Counted from the stretch's first letter, positions 1 through 8,321 are shown. The stretch: DNA of 45,184 bases from Nostoc sp. FACHB-973 (GCF_014698115.1 NZ_JACJSJ010000069.1:1-45184), one strand, 5' to 3'. Translations and numbers: made by a program. The notes: generated from the letters alone by a model not told the origin.

Positions 1-495
1 GTGCGCGTTTATTTCAACTTAACCCCAGAAGGTGCTGTTGCAGTTATGGATGCTTTGACTACCCAACTCAACTCTATAGATGTTCCTTTCTCATTTAAAG
101 CACTCTACAATCCTTCAGATTATGGACGTTGCGATTCCGCAGTACTTTATTTTGATAAAAACAAATATGAAGCTGTTCACCCAGTGTTAGAAAGGGTTTA
201 TTTAGAACATCAATCTTATTTTCAGGAAGAAGTGCCTTTGTTTACCAAGTTAATTGCACCAGGGTTAGCGATCGCTGAAGAACCAGACGATAAATTTAGC
301 GATCGTGAAAGTTTTGGTACACACCGTTGCCAAATTATTGCGAATGGTTTACTTGAGAGTTGGCTTCAAGGAAATGATACACCAGCAAAGCGGATAACAG
401 CAGTTCTGCAACATTTTTCTTTACATAAAGTTGAATTACAGCATCCCTACCTCAATGCAAATTCTGAAGATATATATATTTCCTTGAATCTCTGA
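1..495 (+). CDS. HopA1-family protein, C-terminal part (5' end outside window)
   Basis: The reading frame is open from base 1 and ends with TGA at 493-495, so the GTG at base 1 is probably internal and only the last 164 residues are visible. The segment RVYFNLTPEGAVAVMDALT, followed by FSFKALYNPSDYGRCDSAVLYF and ending HPYLNANSEDIY, matches my memory of the cyanobacterial 'type III effector HopA1 family' proteins. HopA1-fold proteins have been linked, with a kinase-like partner, to Ser/Thr dehydration in class V lanthipeptide-type pathways; in this organism the role is unproven. It reads toward a HetP-like gene and a C39-peptidase exporter locus, which fits a peptide-modification role by inference only. 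An upstream phosphotransferase gene, if present, would support this but lies outside the window. Confidence 0.75.
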   Translation: MRVYFNLTPEGAVAVMDALTTQLNSIDVPFSFKALYNPSDYGRCDSAVLYFDKNKYEAVHPVLERVYLEHQSYFQEEVPLFTKLIAPGLAIAEEPDDKFSDRESFGTHRCQIIANGLLESWLQGNDTPAKRITAVLQHFSLHKVELQHPYLNANSEDIYISLNL

Positions 496-496
496 C

Positions 497-630
497 AATT
501 TTGGATTTTAGATTTTAAATTTTGGATTGAACTCATACCTATCTCTTATGCATTACCGCTCTTTATGCAGCAACTTGAATAAAGAATTTTGAATTTTTAA
601 TCCCCCAGTTAAAATCTAAAATCCAAAAAT
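497..630. repeat. Inverted repeat between the HopA1-family and HetP-like genes
   Basis: Bases 499-517 (TTTTGGATTTTAGATTTTA) and 610-628 are perfect 19-bp reverse complements. The sequence family (TTTTGGATTTTAGATT) is a common Nostoc intergenic repeat and recurs imperfectly near 8419-8485. It could fold into a long hairpin in the HopA1 3' untranslated region. Confidence 0.7.
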
Positions 631-701
631 GGTTAGTTCTAAATCCCCAGTTTACAGTTCAATTACTCAGCAACGCTAATTTTTACTCACGAGGAAATTA
701 T

Positions 702-1010
702 ATGAGTCAAGAATTTTTCGAGTCTAATGAAGCGTTCAATAAACAAATCAATTTTAATCATGAAGAATTAGAAGAAATAATCAAAGCTGTTAAAGATGGT
801 AAATATTCTTGGGCTTGTGTTTTAATGCTGCGTTTTAGTGGCTATAATCCCCTTGAATATATACCGTCCCGCACCTACATTCGATTAATGAAAAATAACT
901 GCCTATTTGGCAAAATAAACCTTCATCGAACTGATAATCAAAATGTAGGATTTTTACAACTAGAATCAACCTGGTTTCAACAGAATAGCGATCAACACGG
1001 TTCAAACTAA
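702..1010 (+). CDS. HetP-like heterocyst commitment family protein
   Basis: This 102-residue protein carries the HetP-family core at about residues 30-60: DGKYSWACVLMLRFSGYNP, then EYIPSRTYIRLMKNN. In Anabaena PCC 7120 HetP (about 106 residues) drives commitment of differentiating cells to the heterocyst fate, and several paralogues modulate its timing. The start ATG at 702 has a GAGG ribosome binding site 7 nt upstream. The residues outside the core (acidic N-terminus EELEEIIKAV, C-terminal QNSDQHGSN) look unlike what I recall of HetP itself, so I call it a paralogue rather than hetP. It converges on a parvulin-like gene and lies 3.1 kb from a C39/ABC exporter gene, recalling the hetC-hetP pairing in Anabaena. 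Confidence 0.85.
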   Translation: MSQEFFESNEAFNKQINFNHEELEEIIKAVKDGKYSWACVLMLRFSGYNPLEYIPSRTYIRLMKNNCLFGKINLHRTDNQNVGFLQLESTWFQQNSDQHGSN

Positions 1011-1047
1011 ATCTTAAAAAGAATAATTCAAAATTCAAAATTAATTA

Positions 1048-1076
1048 GTAGAGACGTTGCAATGCAACGTCTCTAC
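1048..1076. terminator. Perfect palindrome between convergent genes, probable bidirectional terminator
   Basis: GTAGAGACGTTGCA (1048-1061) and TGCAACGTCTCTAC (1063-1076) are perfect 14-bp complements around one central base. It lies between the stop codons of the HetP-like gene and the convergent isomerase gene. It belongs to the TAGAGACG hairpin repeat family seen elsewhere in the window, so a repeat origin and a terminator role are both possible. Confidence 0.55.
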
Positions 1077-1091
1077 AATGATTTTGATATT

Positions 1092-1877
1092 TTAAACCTC
1101 CATTACTATATCTTTAGATATTTCAGAATTGACAACTTTGGTTAGATTTGACCCTATTTCTATAGGGGGGATTTGTGTTTTTAACCAATTAGCAAATAAC
1201 TCTCCTATGATTTGCAGCCTTCGCTGTTCGTCCAATTGAGGTTTGATAATTTCCTCAACTGCAATTATATGTACTCCTTTGGGAGTAGTGATTGGCTTGA
1301 GAATTTGTGGAGGATTAGCAGCAAATACTGCTGCTGCAATTTCTGGTCTAAAATCCCTGCGGAGTCGTATTCCTTGATAGCCTCCAGCACGTCGGATTTC
1401 AATATTTTGAATGTATTGGCGGGCAATTTCTTGGAAACTAATTTCCCCTTCTTGCAGAGCGTAAAACAATTCTAGTGCTAAATCTTCGTCATCCAAAACA
1501 ACTTCATAAGTTACTGCTCCAACATAATCAAGTTGGTGTGCATAAAAAAATTGTTCTACTTTATTTGCAAATAAATGATTTGCTAATTTGGTAGATAGTA
1601 GAGCAGTTTCGACTATTTTTTCCAAGTCGTCGAGTGAAAGATAATGTTTTTCTAACCACGCCCAGGTATCTTCTGCTTTTAACAGTTGATTAGCTAAACG
1701 CAAGTTATCTGCTGCATTTTGTAGTTCTTCTAAACCAATTTCGATACCTGCCTGTTTAGCTTCATTTTCAACAATTTTTCGAGTGGCGATCGCCTCCAAT
1801 ACATTAGGGATTTGGCAAGACAGCTTAATGTGGTCAAGAATATCCTCAGGAGAAACAGTCAATACATTTGACATCAT
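1092..1877 (-). CDS. Parvulin/SurA-like peptidylprolyl isomerase
   Basis: This 261-residue protein has an all-helical N-terminal half (about residues 1-115, containing NVLEAIATRKIVENEAKQAG) and a parvulin-type segment at about 120-215. Visible there are LFYALQEGEISFQEIARQY, RRAGGYQG, and ILKPITTPKGVHIIAVEEII, the usual PpiC order. There is no signal peptide, so it probably acts in the cytoplasm or is itself carried by the exporter. Two ATGs occur in tandem at 1877 and 1874 behind GGAGG, so either could start. It follows hlyD in the same direction with a gap of about 580 bp. SurA-like proteins of this type often accompany HlyD/C39-ABC genes in cyanobacteria, suggesting folding or prolyl isomerisation of the exported substrate. 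Confidence 0.8.
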   Translation of the reverse strand: MMSNVLTVSPEDILDHIKLSCQIPNVLEAIATRKIVENEAKQAGIEIGLEELQNAADNLRLANQLLKAEDTWAWLEKHYLSLDDLEKIVETALLSTKLANHLFANKVEQFFYAHQLDYVGAVTYEVVLDDEDLALELFYALQEGEISFQEIARQYIQNIEIRRAGGYQGIRLRRDFRPEIAAAVFAANPPQILKPITTPKGVHIIAVEEIIKPQLDEQRRLQIIGELFANWLKTQIPPIEIGSNLTKVVNSEISKDIVMEV

Positions 1878-2101
1878 CTAATTCCTCCAATTAGTAACCT
1901 AAATTAATAGGGCGTTTTGATTTTGATTCCTACTTTATTAATTATAGCTTTGGTATGTTTTTGAGATATAGTTTTTAGAGTATTTATTGAAAATAAAATC
2001 TATACTTAATTAAGTTAAAATATAAAATATTCTTCAACAATTTAAGAATTATTATTTATATGTAAGTAAGTCGGTGCTAATATTTCAAGTGAGGTAGACC
2101 T

Positions 2102-2273
2102 GTAAGAGGTTGTTTGAAAAGTCCTCTTGTTGGTAGCAAAACGTTTTAGATCCCCCTAAATCCCCCGATAAATTGCGGGACTTTAACTCCGGTTCCCCCC
2201 TTAAAAAGGGGGGTTAGGGGGGATCAACAAGTGCCTAAAATCACAGTTAACTACTTTTCAAACAACCTGTAAG
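2102..2273. mobile_element. Short non-autonomous element (MITE-like) with 16-bp terminal inverted repeats
   Basis: AGGTTGTTTGAAAAGT at 2107-2122 is a perfect reverse complement of 2253-2268. The pair is bounded by a direct GTAAG on both sides (2102-2106 and 2269-2273), consistent with a 5-bp target duplication. The interior carries C-rich and G-rich tracts (around 2151-2165 and 2196-2223) that also pair. There is no coding capacity, so a transposase elsewhere would be needed. Confidence 0.7.
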
Positions 2274-2293
2274 GGCACGGCACTGCCGTGCCC
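2273..2293. repeat. GGGCACGGCA hairpin repeat
   Basis: GGGCACGGCA (2273-2282) and TGCCGTGCCC (2284-2293) are perfect complements around a single C. It is a dispersed Nostoc-type palindrome lying directly after the MITE-like element. Confidence 0.6.
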
Positions 2294-2385
2294 CTACACC
2301 TTGCGATATGATGTTGTACCGCATCTGAATGGGAACCGCCATAACAAACGTAAATCGAGTACGCTAACGCACAGTCAACAATTTA

Positions 2386-2415
2386 AGGTGCGTTGCACTG
2401 CTTGACAACGCACCT
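2386..2415 (-). terminator. Hairpin downstream of the HlyD gene
   Basis: AGGTGCGTTG (2386-2395) and CAACGCACCT (2406-2415) are perfect 10-bp complements. In minus-strand order this hairpin lies about 44 nt after the hlyD stop and is followed by the T-rich TAAATTGTTG. If it works as a terminator, the isomerase gene would need its own promoter. Confidence 0.45.
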
Positions 2416-2458
2416 ATATCTGAATGTTGTATATGTATTGCTGTAAATTGATTGATTC

Positions 2459-4006
2459 TTAAAGCTCTAAACCGCCTTGTTGCAGCTTTTTAAATGGATC
2501 TAAGATAAAGTCCATCACCCGACGTTGCCGGATAACTACCTCTGCGGTTGCTGTTTGCCCTGGTGTTATGGGAATGCGTCTGTTGGCAGTTTGGATATAA
2601 GGCTGAGCTAGGGAGATTTCTAACTCATAGGTTTCGACGTTACCTCGATCGCTTGTCTGAATTTTTGAATCAGGTGAAATCCAGTTGACGCGCCCTTGCA
2701 CTACCCCATAGTCTTGGAAGGGAAAGGCATCAAATTTAACTTTAACTGGCATTCCCACCTTCAAAAAACCACTTTGTTCGTTAGGTATCTGCGCCTTGAG
2801 AATCAAGGAAGTATTCTTGGGTGCAATTTGGGCGATTAACTGTCCCGGTTCTACTACTGAGCCTGGTTTTTTGATAGGCAATTCAAAAATTACACCATCA
2901 ACAGGCGATCGCACTATTCTTTGTTGTAACTGTAGTTTGAAGGATGTAATCTGGCTTACAGTTTGGGCAATTTCCGATTGCAGGTTAGTAGTTTGGCTTT
3001 GTAAGTCTTTCAACTGTTCCTGATTTTTCAGCACCGCCAGTTTACCTGCTTGCACTAGACTGCGATAGCCGCTTTGCTGTTCTTGCAGGCGAAGTTTCAA
3101 AAGTTGAATATCTGAATAAGCTTGACTCATTAGCGAGTGATAGCGGTTGAGTTCTTCTTTTAACCGTAACTGGGCTTGGGTGATATCAGATTTTGCTTGT
3201 TCTTGGACGCGTTGGCTTTCTTCTGCTGCCTTTTCGAGTTCCACAAGTTTGGTTTGGGGAATCGCCCCCTCTTGCAAAAGTTGGCGATAACGTCCAACTT
3301 CCGTGAAATCTCGGCTTAAACGACTCTGAGCTAATTTCTGGGCAATTTGGGTAGAACTGATATTTTGACTAGCCTGTTCTACTAGAGCCAGTTTTTCCAG
3401 TCGTTGTAAGTTATAGGTACTTTGTTTAGCATCAAGGTTTTGCTGTGCTTGACTAATTTGGGCGATTTTTTCCAATTCTTGGGATTTATTTTGTTGCTCT
3501 TGGACGTTAATTGTCAGTAGAATTTGGTTTTTCAGGAGATCGAGTTGCGATCGCCGATTTAATAAACCTTCTAGTTTTGTCTGTACCTGTTGCAATTCAG
3601 ATCGCAGCACATCAGACTCCAGTTGAACTAAAACCTGTCCTGCTTTTACCGTTGTGCCTTCCTTAACATTGACAGCCGTGACAGTACCACTAACAGGACT
3701 ATCCAATTTTTGCGTTGCTCCTTGAGGTTCCATCCGTCCTCTAGCACTTCCTGTCTCATCAACTTTAGAAAGCATCGCCCAAGGTATAACGATCGCAGCA
3801 AAGCCAATCAGTAAATACAACAGTGAGCGCGTCCAAATTTTTGGTAAGGCATCTAACAGTTCCTCAGTACCGTAAAACCAATCATTTGTCTCGGATGTTT
3901 CCTGTGCTTGAGGATTGACAACGGTACTTGTGTCCTCAGGTAAGTAAAATTTAGCGTCCTTTTCTAGGGCGAACGCGGATGATGAATTATTAGATGGGTT
4001 TGGCAT
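2459..4006 (-). CDS. HlyD-family periplasmic adaptor of a C39/ABC peptide exporter
   Basis: The 515-residue protein has a cytoplasmic N-terminus, one membrane segment at about residues 62-82 (LLYLLIGFAAIVIPWAML), then the lipoyl-like half motif LDSPVSGTVTAVNVKEGTTV. A long Gln/Leu-rich coiled coil spans about 140-360, followed by the second half motif RIVRSPVDGVIFELPIKKPG and a C-terminal beta-barrel region. This is the HlyD/LktD type I secretion adaptor plan, linking an inner-membrane ABC exporter to an outer-membrane channel. It starts at ATG 4006 with no clear Shine-Dalgarno. It lies about 145 bp after the exporter gene on the same strand and is presumably co-transcribed. No TolC-type gene is in the window. 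Confidence 0.9.
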   Translation of the reverse strand: MPNPSNNSSSAFALEKDAKFYLPEDTSTVVNPQAQETSETNDWFYGTEELLDALPKIWTRSLLYLLIGFAAIVIPWAMLSKVDETGSARGRMEPQGATQKLDSPVSGTVTAVNVKEGTTVKAGQVLVQLESDVLRSELQQVQTKLEGLLNRRSQLDLLKNQILLTINVQEQQNKSQELEKIAQISQAQQNLDAKQSTYNLQRLEKLALVEQASQNISSTQIAQKLAQSRLSRDFTEVGRYRQLLQEGAIPQTKLVELEKAAEESQRVQEQAKSDITQAQLRLKEELNRYHSLMSQAYSDIQLLKLRLQEQQSGYRSLVQAGKLAVLKNQEQLKDLQSQTTNLQSEIAQTVSQITSFKLQLQQRIVRSPVDGVIFELPIKKPGSVVEPGQLIAQIAPKNTSLILKAQIPNEQSGFLKVGMPVKVKFDAFPFQDYGVVQGRVNWISPDSKIQTSDRGNVETYELEISLAQPYIQTANRRIPITPGQTATAEVVIRQRRVMDFILDPFKKLQQGGLEL

Positions 4007-4014
4007 AAGAATTG

Positions 4015-4176
4015 GGGATGGGGAGTGGGGAGTGGGGAGTGGGGAGTGGGGGATAAGGGAGATAAATGAGTATCTGAGGTGGATGAATGAAGTTCTGAGG
4101 TGGATGAATGAAGTTCTAATTCCCCCTCATCTCCCTCATCCCCCTCACTCCCTACTCCCCACTCCCCACTCCCCTC
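4015..4176. repeat. GGGGAGT minisatellite arms forming a potential intra-operon hairpin
   Basis: Tandem GGGGAGT heptamers at about 4015-4050 face the complementary ACTCCCC copies at about 4141-4175. Between them are two copies of a 21-bp unit beginning GAGGTGGATGAATGAAGTTC (4076-4117). The array lies between the exporter and hlyD genes, and its right arm encodes the exporter C-terminus and stop codon. Confidence 0.8.
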
Positions 4177-7100
4177 AGTTGTTGCTGGTTGAGATAGAAA
4201 TAATGACCTTTTTTGGCGATTAGTTGATCGTGAGTACCGCTTTCGACTAGAATTCCCCTGTCTAAAACTAAAATCAGGTCAGCATGACGCACCGTAGAAA
4301 GACGATGAGCAATAATTAAACTTGTGCGTCCTTGAAGAATTTTTTTGAGATTGTTCTGAATAATCCGCTCAGATTCAGCATCTAAATGACTCGTTGCTTC
4401 ATCAAAAACTAAGAAAGACGGATTTCCTAGCAAAGCACGAGCGATCGCCAGCCGTTGGCGTTGTCCACCAGATAACATACCCCCACTTTCACCAATTTGG
4501 GTTTCGTAGCCCATTGGCATTTGCTGAATAAATTCATCTGCTCCTGCCAAACGTGCTGCTTCAATTACTTCTTCTTGGGAAGCTTCTGGATGAGCAATGC
4601 TGATATTTTCCCGAATTGTACCGCCAAACAAAAATGTATCTTGGTCAACAACACCAATTTGAGAACGCAGCGATCGCAGGGAAATATTAGTTACATCTTG
4701 AGCATCAATCAGTACTTTACCATCTGTCGGAGGATAGAGTCCCAAAATCAGTTTTGAGAGAGTCGTTTTGCCTGAACCGCTACGCCCTACAACTGCAATA
4801 GTTTGCTCAGGTTTGATTTCAAAATTGAGATTTTCTAATACGTTAATATCGCTTTCTGGATGATAGCGAAAAGTCACATTGTCAAAGATGACATGACCAC
4901 GTAAATTAGTCAAAGTCTGGCGGGGTTGAGATTGTAAATCTTCCTCTGGTTCTGCTTCCAAGACATCATTAATCCGCTCTGTGGAAATAATCACTTCTTG
5001 TAATTGATTCCACAGCACAACGAGCCTTTGGAACGGCCTAATGATGTTGCCTAACAACATATTAAATGCCACTAATTGTCCAATAGTCAGTTGATTTTGA
5101 ATTACTTGCCATGCACCAAACCAAAGTAATCCTGTAGTTACCAGGGCTTCAATGCCAGAACTAAAAATTTGCAGTTGATTACCAATTATCTGACCGCTAA
5201 AAGTCTTTTTAATGACATTATTCAGCAGTTCTTCCCAACGCCAGCGTACTGTTTGCTCAATTGCCATCGAACGAACTGAGCGAATACCAGTGAGAGATTG
5301 AATTAAATAGCTGTTTTCTTGGGCTGAAGCATTAAAAACTTCGCGGCTGATGCGGCGCAAGAAAGGTGTAGCTATGAGCGCTAATAACACAAACGGCGGT
5401 ATAATTGCCAAGCATAATAATGCCATTTGCCAACTATACCAAAACATCAATCCTACATAGATAAATACTGTCAGCAAATCTAAACCGATAGAAAGTGCTT
5501 CCCCAGTTAGAAACCGCTGAATTTTTTGATTTTCTTGGACGCGAGAGACAATATCGCCAACATAACGCGACTCAAAAAAAGCTAGGGGCAACCGAAAAGT
5601 ATGTTTAATAAAACCTACCATCAGTGATAGTCCCAAGCGATTTGCTGTGTGATCTAGTAGATATTGCCGCAGTCCAGTAATAGCAACGCGAAAAAAACTA
5701 AAAATTAGCAATCCTAAACCAACGGCGTTTAAAGTTAAGGTGCTACCCTGGACAATCACGCGGTCTAAGATTAACTGAGTAAATAAAGGTGTAACAAGTC
5801 CAAGTAATTGAATTAACACCGAAGCGATAAACACTTCTATTAATACTTGGGAGTGAGGTTTGACTAAATCAAAAAACTGCCAAAATGGTGTAATTGCTTG
5901 GTCGGTTTCTCTGAGTAAATCTGTGGGTTGTAATAACAAAGCATAACCAGTCCAACTCCTTTTAAATTCGCCAGGAGTAAGGGTACGTTGACCAATAGCG
6001 GGGTCGCCAATAATCACACGTTTTTTACTAATTTCATAGACAACAACATAGTGCTTACCTTCCCAGTGAGCGATCGCTGGTAGAGGTTGTTGTGCTAATT
6101 TATCTAAGCTAGCTTTTACCGGACGGGTAGCAAAGCCAATACTTTCTGCTGCTGCTGTCAAACCCCGCATTGATGCGCCGCTGCGGGTGATGTTAGTTAA
6201 ATCCCGTAGGCGGTTGACATTAAACCGCTTACCCCAATAGCGACTAATCATTACCAAGCAAGATGCACCACAGTCTGAGGCGCTTTGTTGTTCAAAGAAC
6301 GGATACCGTTTAGTCAAACGTCCTAACAAATGCCCAGCCCTCACCCTTGGGCTAGGAAAGTAAGCTCGTTGTCTATTTTGCTTAACGCTGGGCATTGGGG
6401 ATTGGGCATTGGGCATTGGTGGGGATTGGGAAGAACTTTCCCCACTCCCTAAAGACGCGATGAATCGCGTCTCTACAAAATCCTTACTCCCCGCCTCAAC
6501 TTGACGTTCTTGAAAATCTGTTAACTCTGCTAATTGTGGCCAATCTTGTAATGCTATTTGCCAATCAGCGTTGCTCAAACTGTAAGCGATGCTTGATTGG
6601 GCTACTTGCCAACTTCCATGTTTTGGATTTAGGTAAATTTTTCCAGGTGTCAATCTTCGCCCACTAGAATCTAGTATTTCTCCCCGATGGAATAACCACA
6701 GGTCATTATCTTTCGTGAGGTTAGCAATCAGAGAACCACTCTCTAAACTGTGACGATGAAATAGGGATAATGCTTTAAATATCTCCTCTACAGAGCCATT
6801 CAGAGCAATTAAAGAATTCTGGCAACATAACAGTAGCAAATCCCAAAAATCTGCACGTTTTAAAAGGCGATCGCCGATGCTAGGGGATGTAGAAATTACC
6901 TCTTCTAAAATCTTTTGTTTGATATAACCAAGCTTTAAATTTACCGAAGCTCTAGCAACATAAGAACTGAATTTATGTTCTGGGAATAAAGTCAACTCCC
7001 CAAATGATGCTCCAGAAAAAAGCGTAGTAATTAAGTTATTAGAGCTATTCAGCAGTCTGACTTTACCACTCAGAATGATATAAATTCCTGGCTCGGCTGT

Positions 7101-7247
7101 AGTTGCTTCCCAAAACTGCTTTGCTATCGGTGGTTCGACAATTTCCAGCGCCCTGAGGCATTTATTAAGTTCTTCACTTGACAGCGATTCACCCAAGATT
7201 TGAGTGACTTGTTCAGCTAAATATTGCCGAGAAAACGCTGATGGCAT
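4152..7247 (-). CDS. HetC-like exporter: cyclic-nucleotide-binding-like domain, C39 peptidase and ABC transporter
   Basis: This 1031-residue protein has three parts. Residues 30-130 resemble a cyclic-nucleotide-binding fold (PGIYIILSGKVRLLNS, FSGASFGELTLFPE). Residues 315-450 are a C39 peptidase with Cys in SASDCGASCL, His in HWEGKHYVVVYE and Asp in IGDPAIG. Residues 455-1020 are a six-helix exporter plus NBD with Walker A VVGRSGSGKTTLSK, signature LSGGQRQR and Walker B FLVFDEATSHLD. Such exporters cleave a double-glycine-type leader while transporting a peptide. Anabaena HetC has the same plan and about the same size. The start ATG has GGAGG 7 nt upstream. Residues 256-287 and the last few residues are encoded by dispersed repeats. 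No leader peptide substrate was found nearby. Confidence 0.9.
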   Translation of the reverse strand: MPSAFSRQYLAEQVTQILGESLSSEELNKCLRALEIVEPPIAKQFWEATTAEPGIYIILSGKVRLLNSSNNLITTLFSGASFGELTLFPEHKFSSYVARASVNLKLGYIKQKILEEVISTSPSIGDRLLKRADFWDLLLLCCQNSLIALNGSVEEIFKALSLFHRHSLESGSLIANLTKDNDLWLFHRGEILDSSGRRLTPGKIYLNPKHGSWQVAQSSIAYSLSNADWQIALQDWPQLAELTDFQERQVEAGSKDFVETRFIASLGSGESSSQSPPMPNAQSPMPSVKQNRQRAYFPSPRVRAGHLLGRLTKRYPFFEQQSASDCGASCLVMISRYWGKRFNVNRLRDLTNITRSGASMRGLTAAAESIGFATRPVKASLDKLAQQPLPAIAHWEGKHYVVVYEISKKRVIIGDPAIGQRTLTPGEFKRSWTGYALLLQPTDLLRETDQAITPFWQFFDLVKPHSQVLIEVFIASVLIQLLGLVTPLFTQLILDRVIVQGSTLTLNAVGLGLLIFSFFRVAITGLRQYLLDHTANRLGLSLMVGFIKHTFRLPLAFFESRYVGDIVSRVQENQKIQRFLTGEALSIGLDLLTVFIYVGLMFWYSWQMALLCLAIIPPFVLLALIATPFLRRISREVFNASAQENSYLIQSLTGIRSVRSMAIEQTVRWRWEELLNNVIKKTFSGQIIGNQLQIFSSGIEALVTTGLLWFGAWQVIQNQLTIGQLVAFNMLLGNIIRPFQRLVVLWNQLQEVIISTERINDVLEAEPEEDLQSQPRQTLTNLRGHVIFDNVTFRYHPESDINVLENLNFEIKPEQTIAVVGRSGSGKTTLSKLILGLYPPTDGKVLIDAQDVTNISLRSLRSQIGVVDQDTFLFGGTIRENISIAHPEASQEEVIEAARLAGADEFIQQMPMGYETQIGESGGMLSGGQRQRLAIARALLGNPSFLVFDEATSHLDAESERIIQNNLKKILQGRTSLIIAHRLSTVRHADLILVLDRGILVESGTHDQLIAKKGHYFYLNQQQLRGVGSGE

Positions 7248-7270
7248 TTTCTAACCTCCAAAACTGTATT

Positions 7271-7310
7271 TGGGCATTGGGCATGGGGCATGGGGCATGG
7301 GGCATTGGGC
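7271..7310. repeat. GGGCATG tandem repeats
   Basis: Six or so copies of a GGGCATT/GGGCATG heptamer lie between the HTH gene and the exporter start. Related copies occur inside the exporter gene (6390-6420), at 31446-31484, 39938-39972 and 45001-45040. Confidence 0.75.
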
Positions 7311-7347
7311 AATACAGTTGAGAATGATCAACAAAACCCTCATGTAG

Positions 7348-7367
7348 AGACGCGATTTATCGCGTCT
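7348..7367. repeat. AGACGCGA hairpin repeat
   Basis: AGACGCGA (7348-7355) and TCGCGTCT (7360-7367) pair around TTTA. It belongs to the TAGAGACGCGATTTATCGCGTCT family, also present at 10484-10515 and 13262-13289 and coding within the exporter gene near 6452-6475. Confidence 0.7.
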
Positions 7368-7391
7368 TTTGGACAAATGACAAATGACACT

Positions 7392-7991
7392 TTAGTTATT
7401 AGTCTGAATTAGATTAAAAGACCAATGCATACTAGCTTCGGAGTTAGATTGCAAATCGGAGATTGTAATACCAGCATCCTTATTTTGGTCAGTTTCTTGT
7501 GGCTGAATGTTTTTACGTTTAGTGGAAAGCCCCATTTGTTTTAGTAAACGATTAATATGGCGATCGGTAATTGCAATGCCAAATTCATTTGCTAGATGTT
7601 TACTCAACCATTGGGCTGTCCAAGAACTAAATGCATAGCCATATTCACGGGGACTATTACTGACTAATTCTTTCAAACGTTCAATATAGCGATCGTTAAC
7701 AGTCTTCGGTCTACCTATGGGGCGCTCATTCCATTTGTGCGCCATACCCGCCTCTGCTATCCCAATCCAGTACCGCGCCATTTCCTGCGAACAACCTAAA
7801 ATTTCACAAATTTGGCTTTGAGATTTACCCATATCCGCCAGCAACATAATTTCAATCCGCCGACGATATTCTGCCTGTAAATTAGCTTGCAAATTTTTCA
7901 GCAGTGCTTTCCGCTGAAAAGGCGTTAGAAACTTGCTTTCGTGCATGTCATAGCTCTCAAAAGCCTTGTCTTGACCGGAATATTCTGACAT
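7392..7991 (-). CDS. Helix-turn-helix protein related to IS630-type DNA-binding domains
   Basis: The 199-residue protein has an N-terminal helix-turn-helix at about residues 45-75 (LLADMGKSQSQICEILGCSQEMARYWI). A second winged-helix-like segment lies at about 95-160 (RPIGRPKTVNDRYIERLKEL, SKHLANEFGIAITDRHINRLLKQMGLS). This is the tandem HTH layout of IS630/Tc1-type transposase N-termini, but the catalytic DDE domain is absent, so it is either a domesticated regulator or a truncated transposase half. I favour a regulator: the frame is intact, no element ends flank it, and it reads into the exporter gene in the same direction with a 144-bp gap. Its ribosome binding site is weak. Confidence 0.7.
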   Translation of the reverse strand: MSEYSGQDKAFESYDMHESKFLTPFQRKALLKNLQANLQAEYRRRIEIMLLADMGKSQSQICEILGCSQEMARYWIGIAEAGMAHKWNERPIGRPKTVNDRYIERLKELVSNSPREYGYAFSSWTAQWLSKHLANEFGIAITDRHINRLLKQMGLSTKRKNIQPQETDQNKDAGITISDLQSNSEASMHWSFNLIQTNN

Positions 7992-8321
7992 AGTTTTTAC
8001 CAGTTGCCGTCAACTATCAAATGTGGGCAAATTTATCTTTTGCAACTGTTTTTAAACCCTGAAAAAAGGATAAAAACTGCAAAATCAATTAGTCCTAGAA
8101 AATTGATTAAATATTGTTTTGGTGTGTAATTAACGCTATCTATCACTCCCTATCTCTTGGAAAAAATAGGAAGCTTTTGTTGTTTTCGCTCAGATTTTAA
8201 TACTCAAAATTAGACGTTAATGGTCTTCACTTGGAATAAAAATAACTTCAAAAGTCTGAGGCATATTAGGTGACTTTTTATTATGCCTATTCAGCAAAAT
8301 ATTGTTTACAGACTGTACTCT

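Noticed and set aside
7392..7991. Complete IS630 insertion sequence
   Set aside because: Only HTH segments are present, there is no DDE catalytic domain, and no terminal inverted repeats with TA duplication flank the gene.
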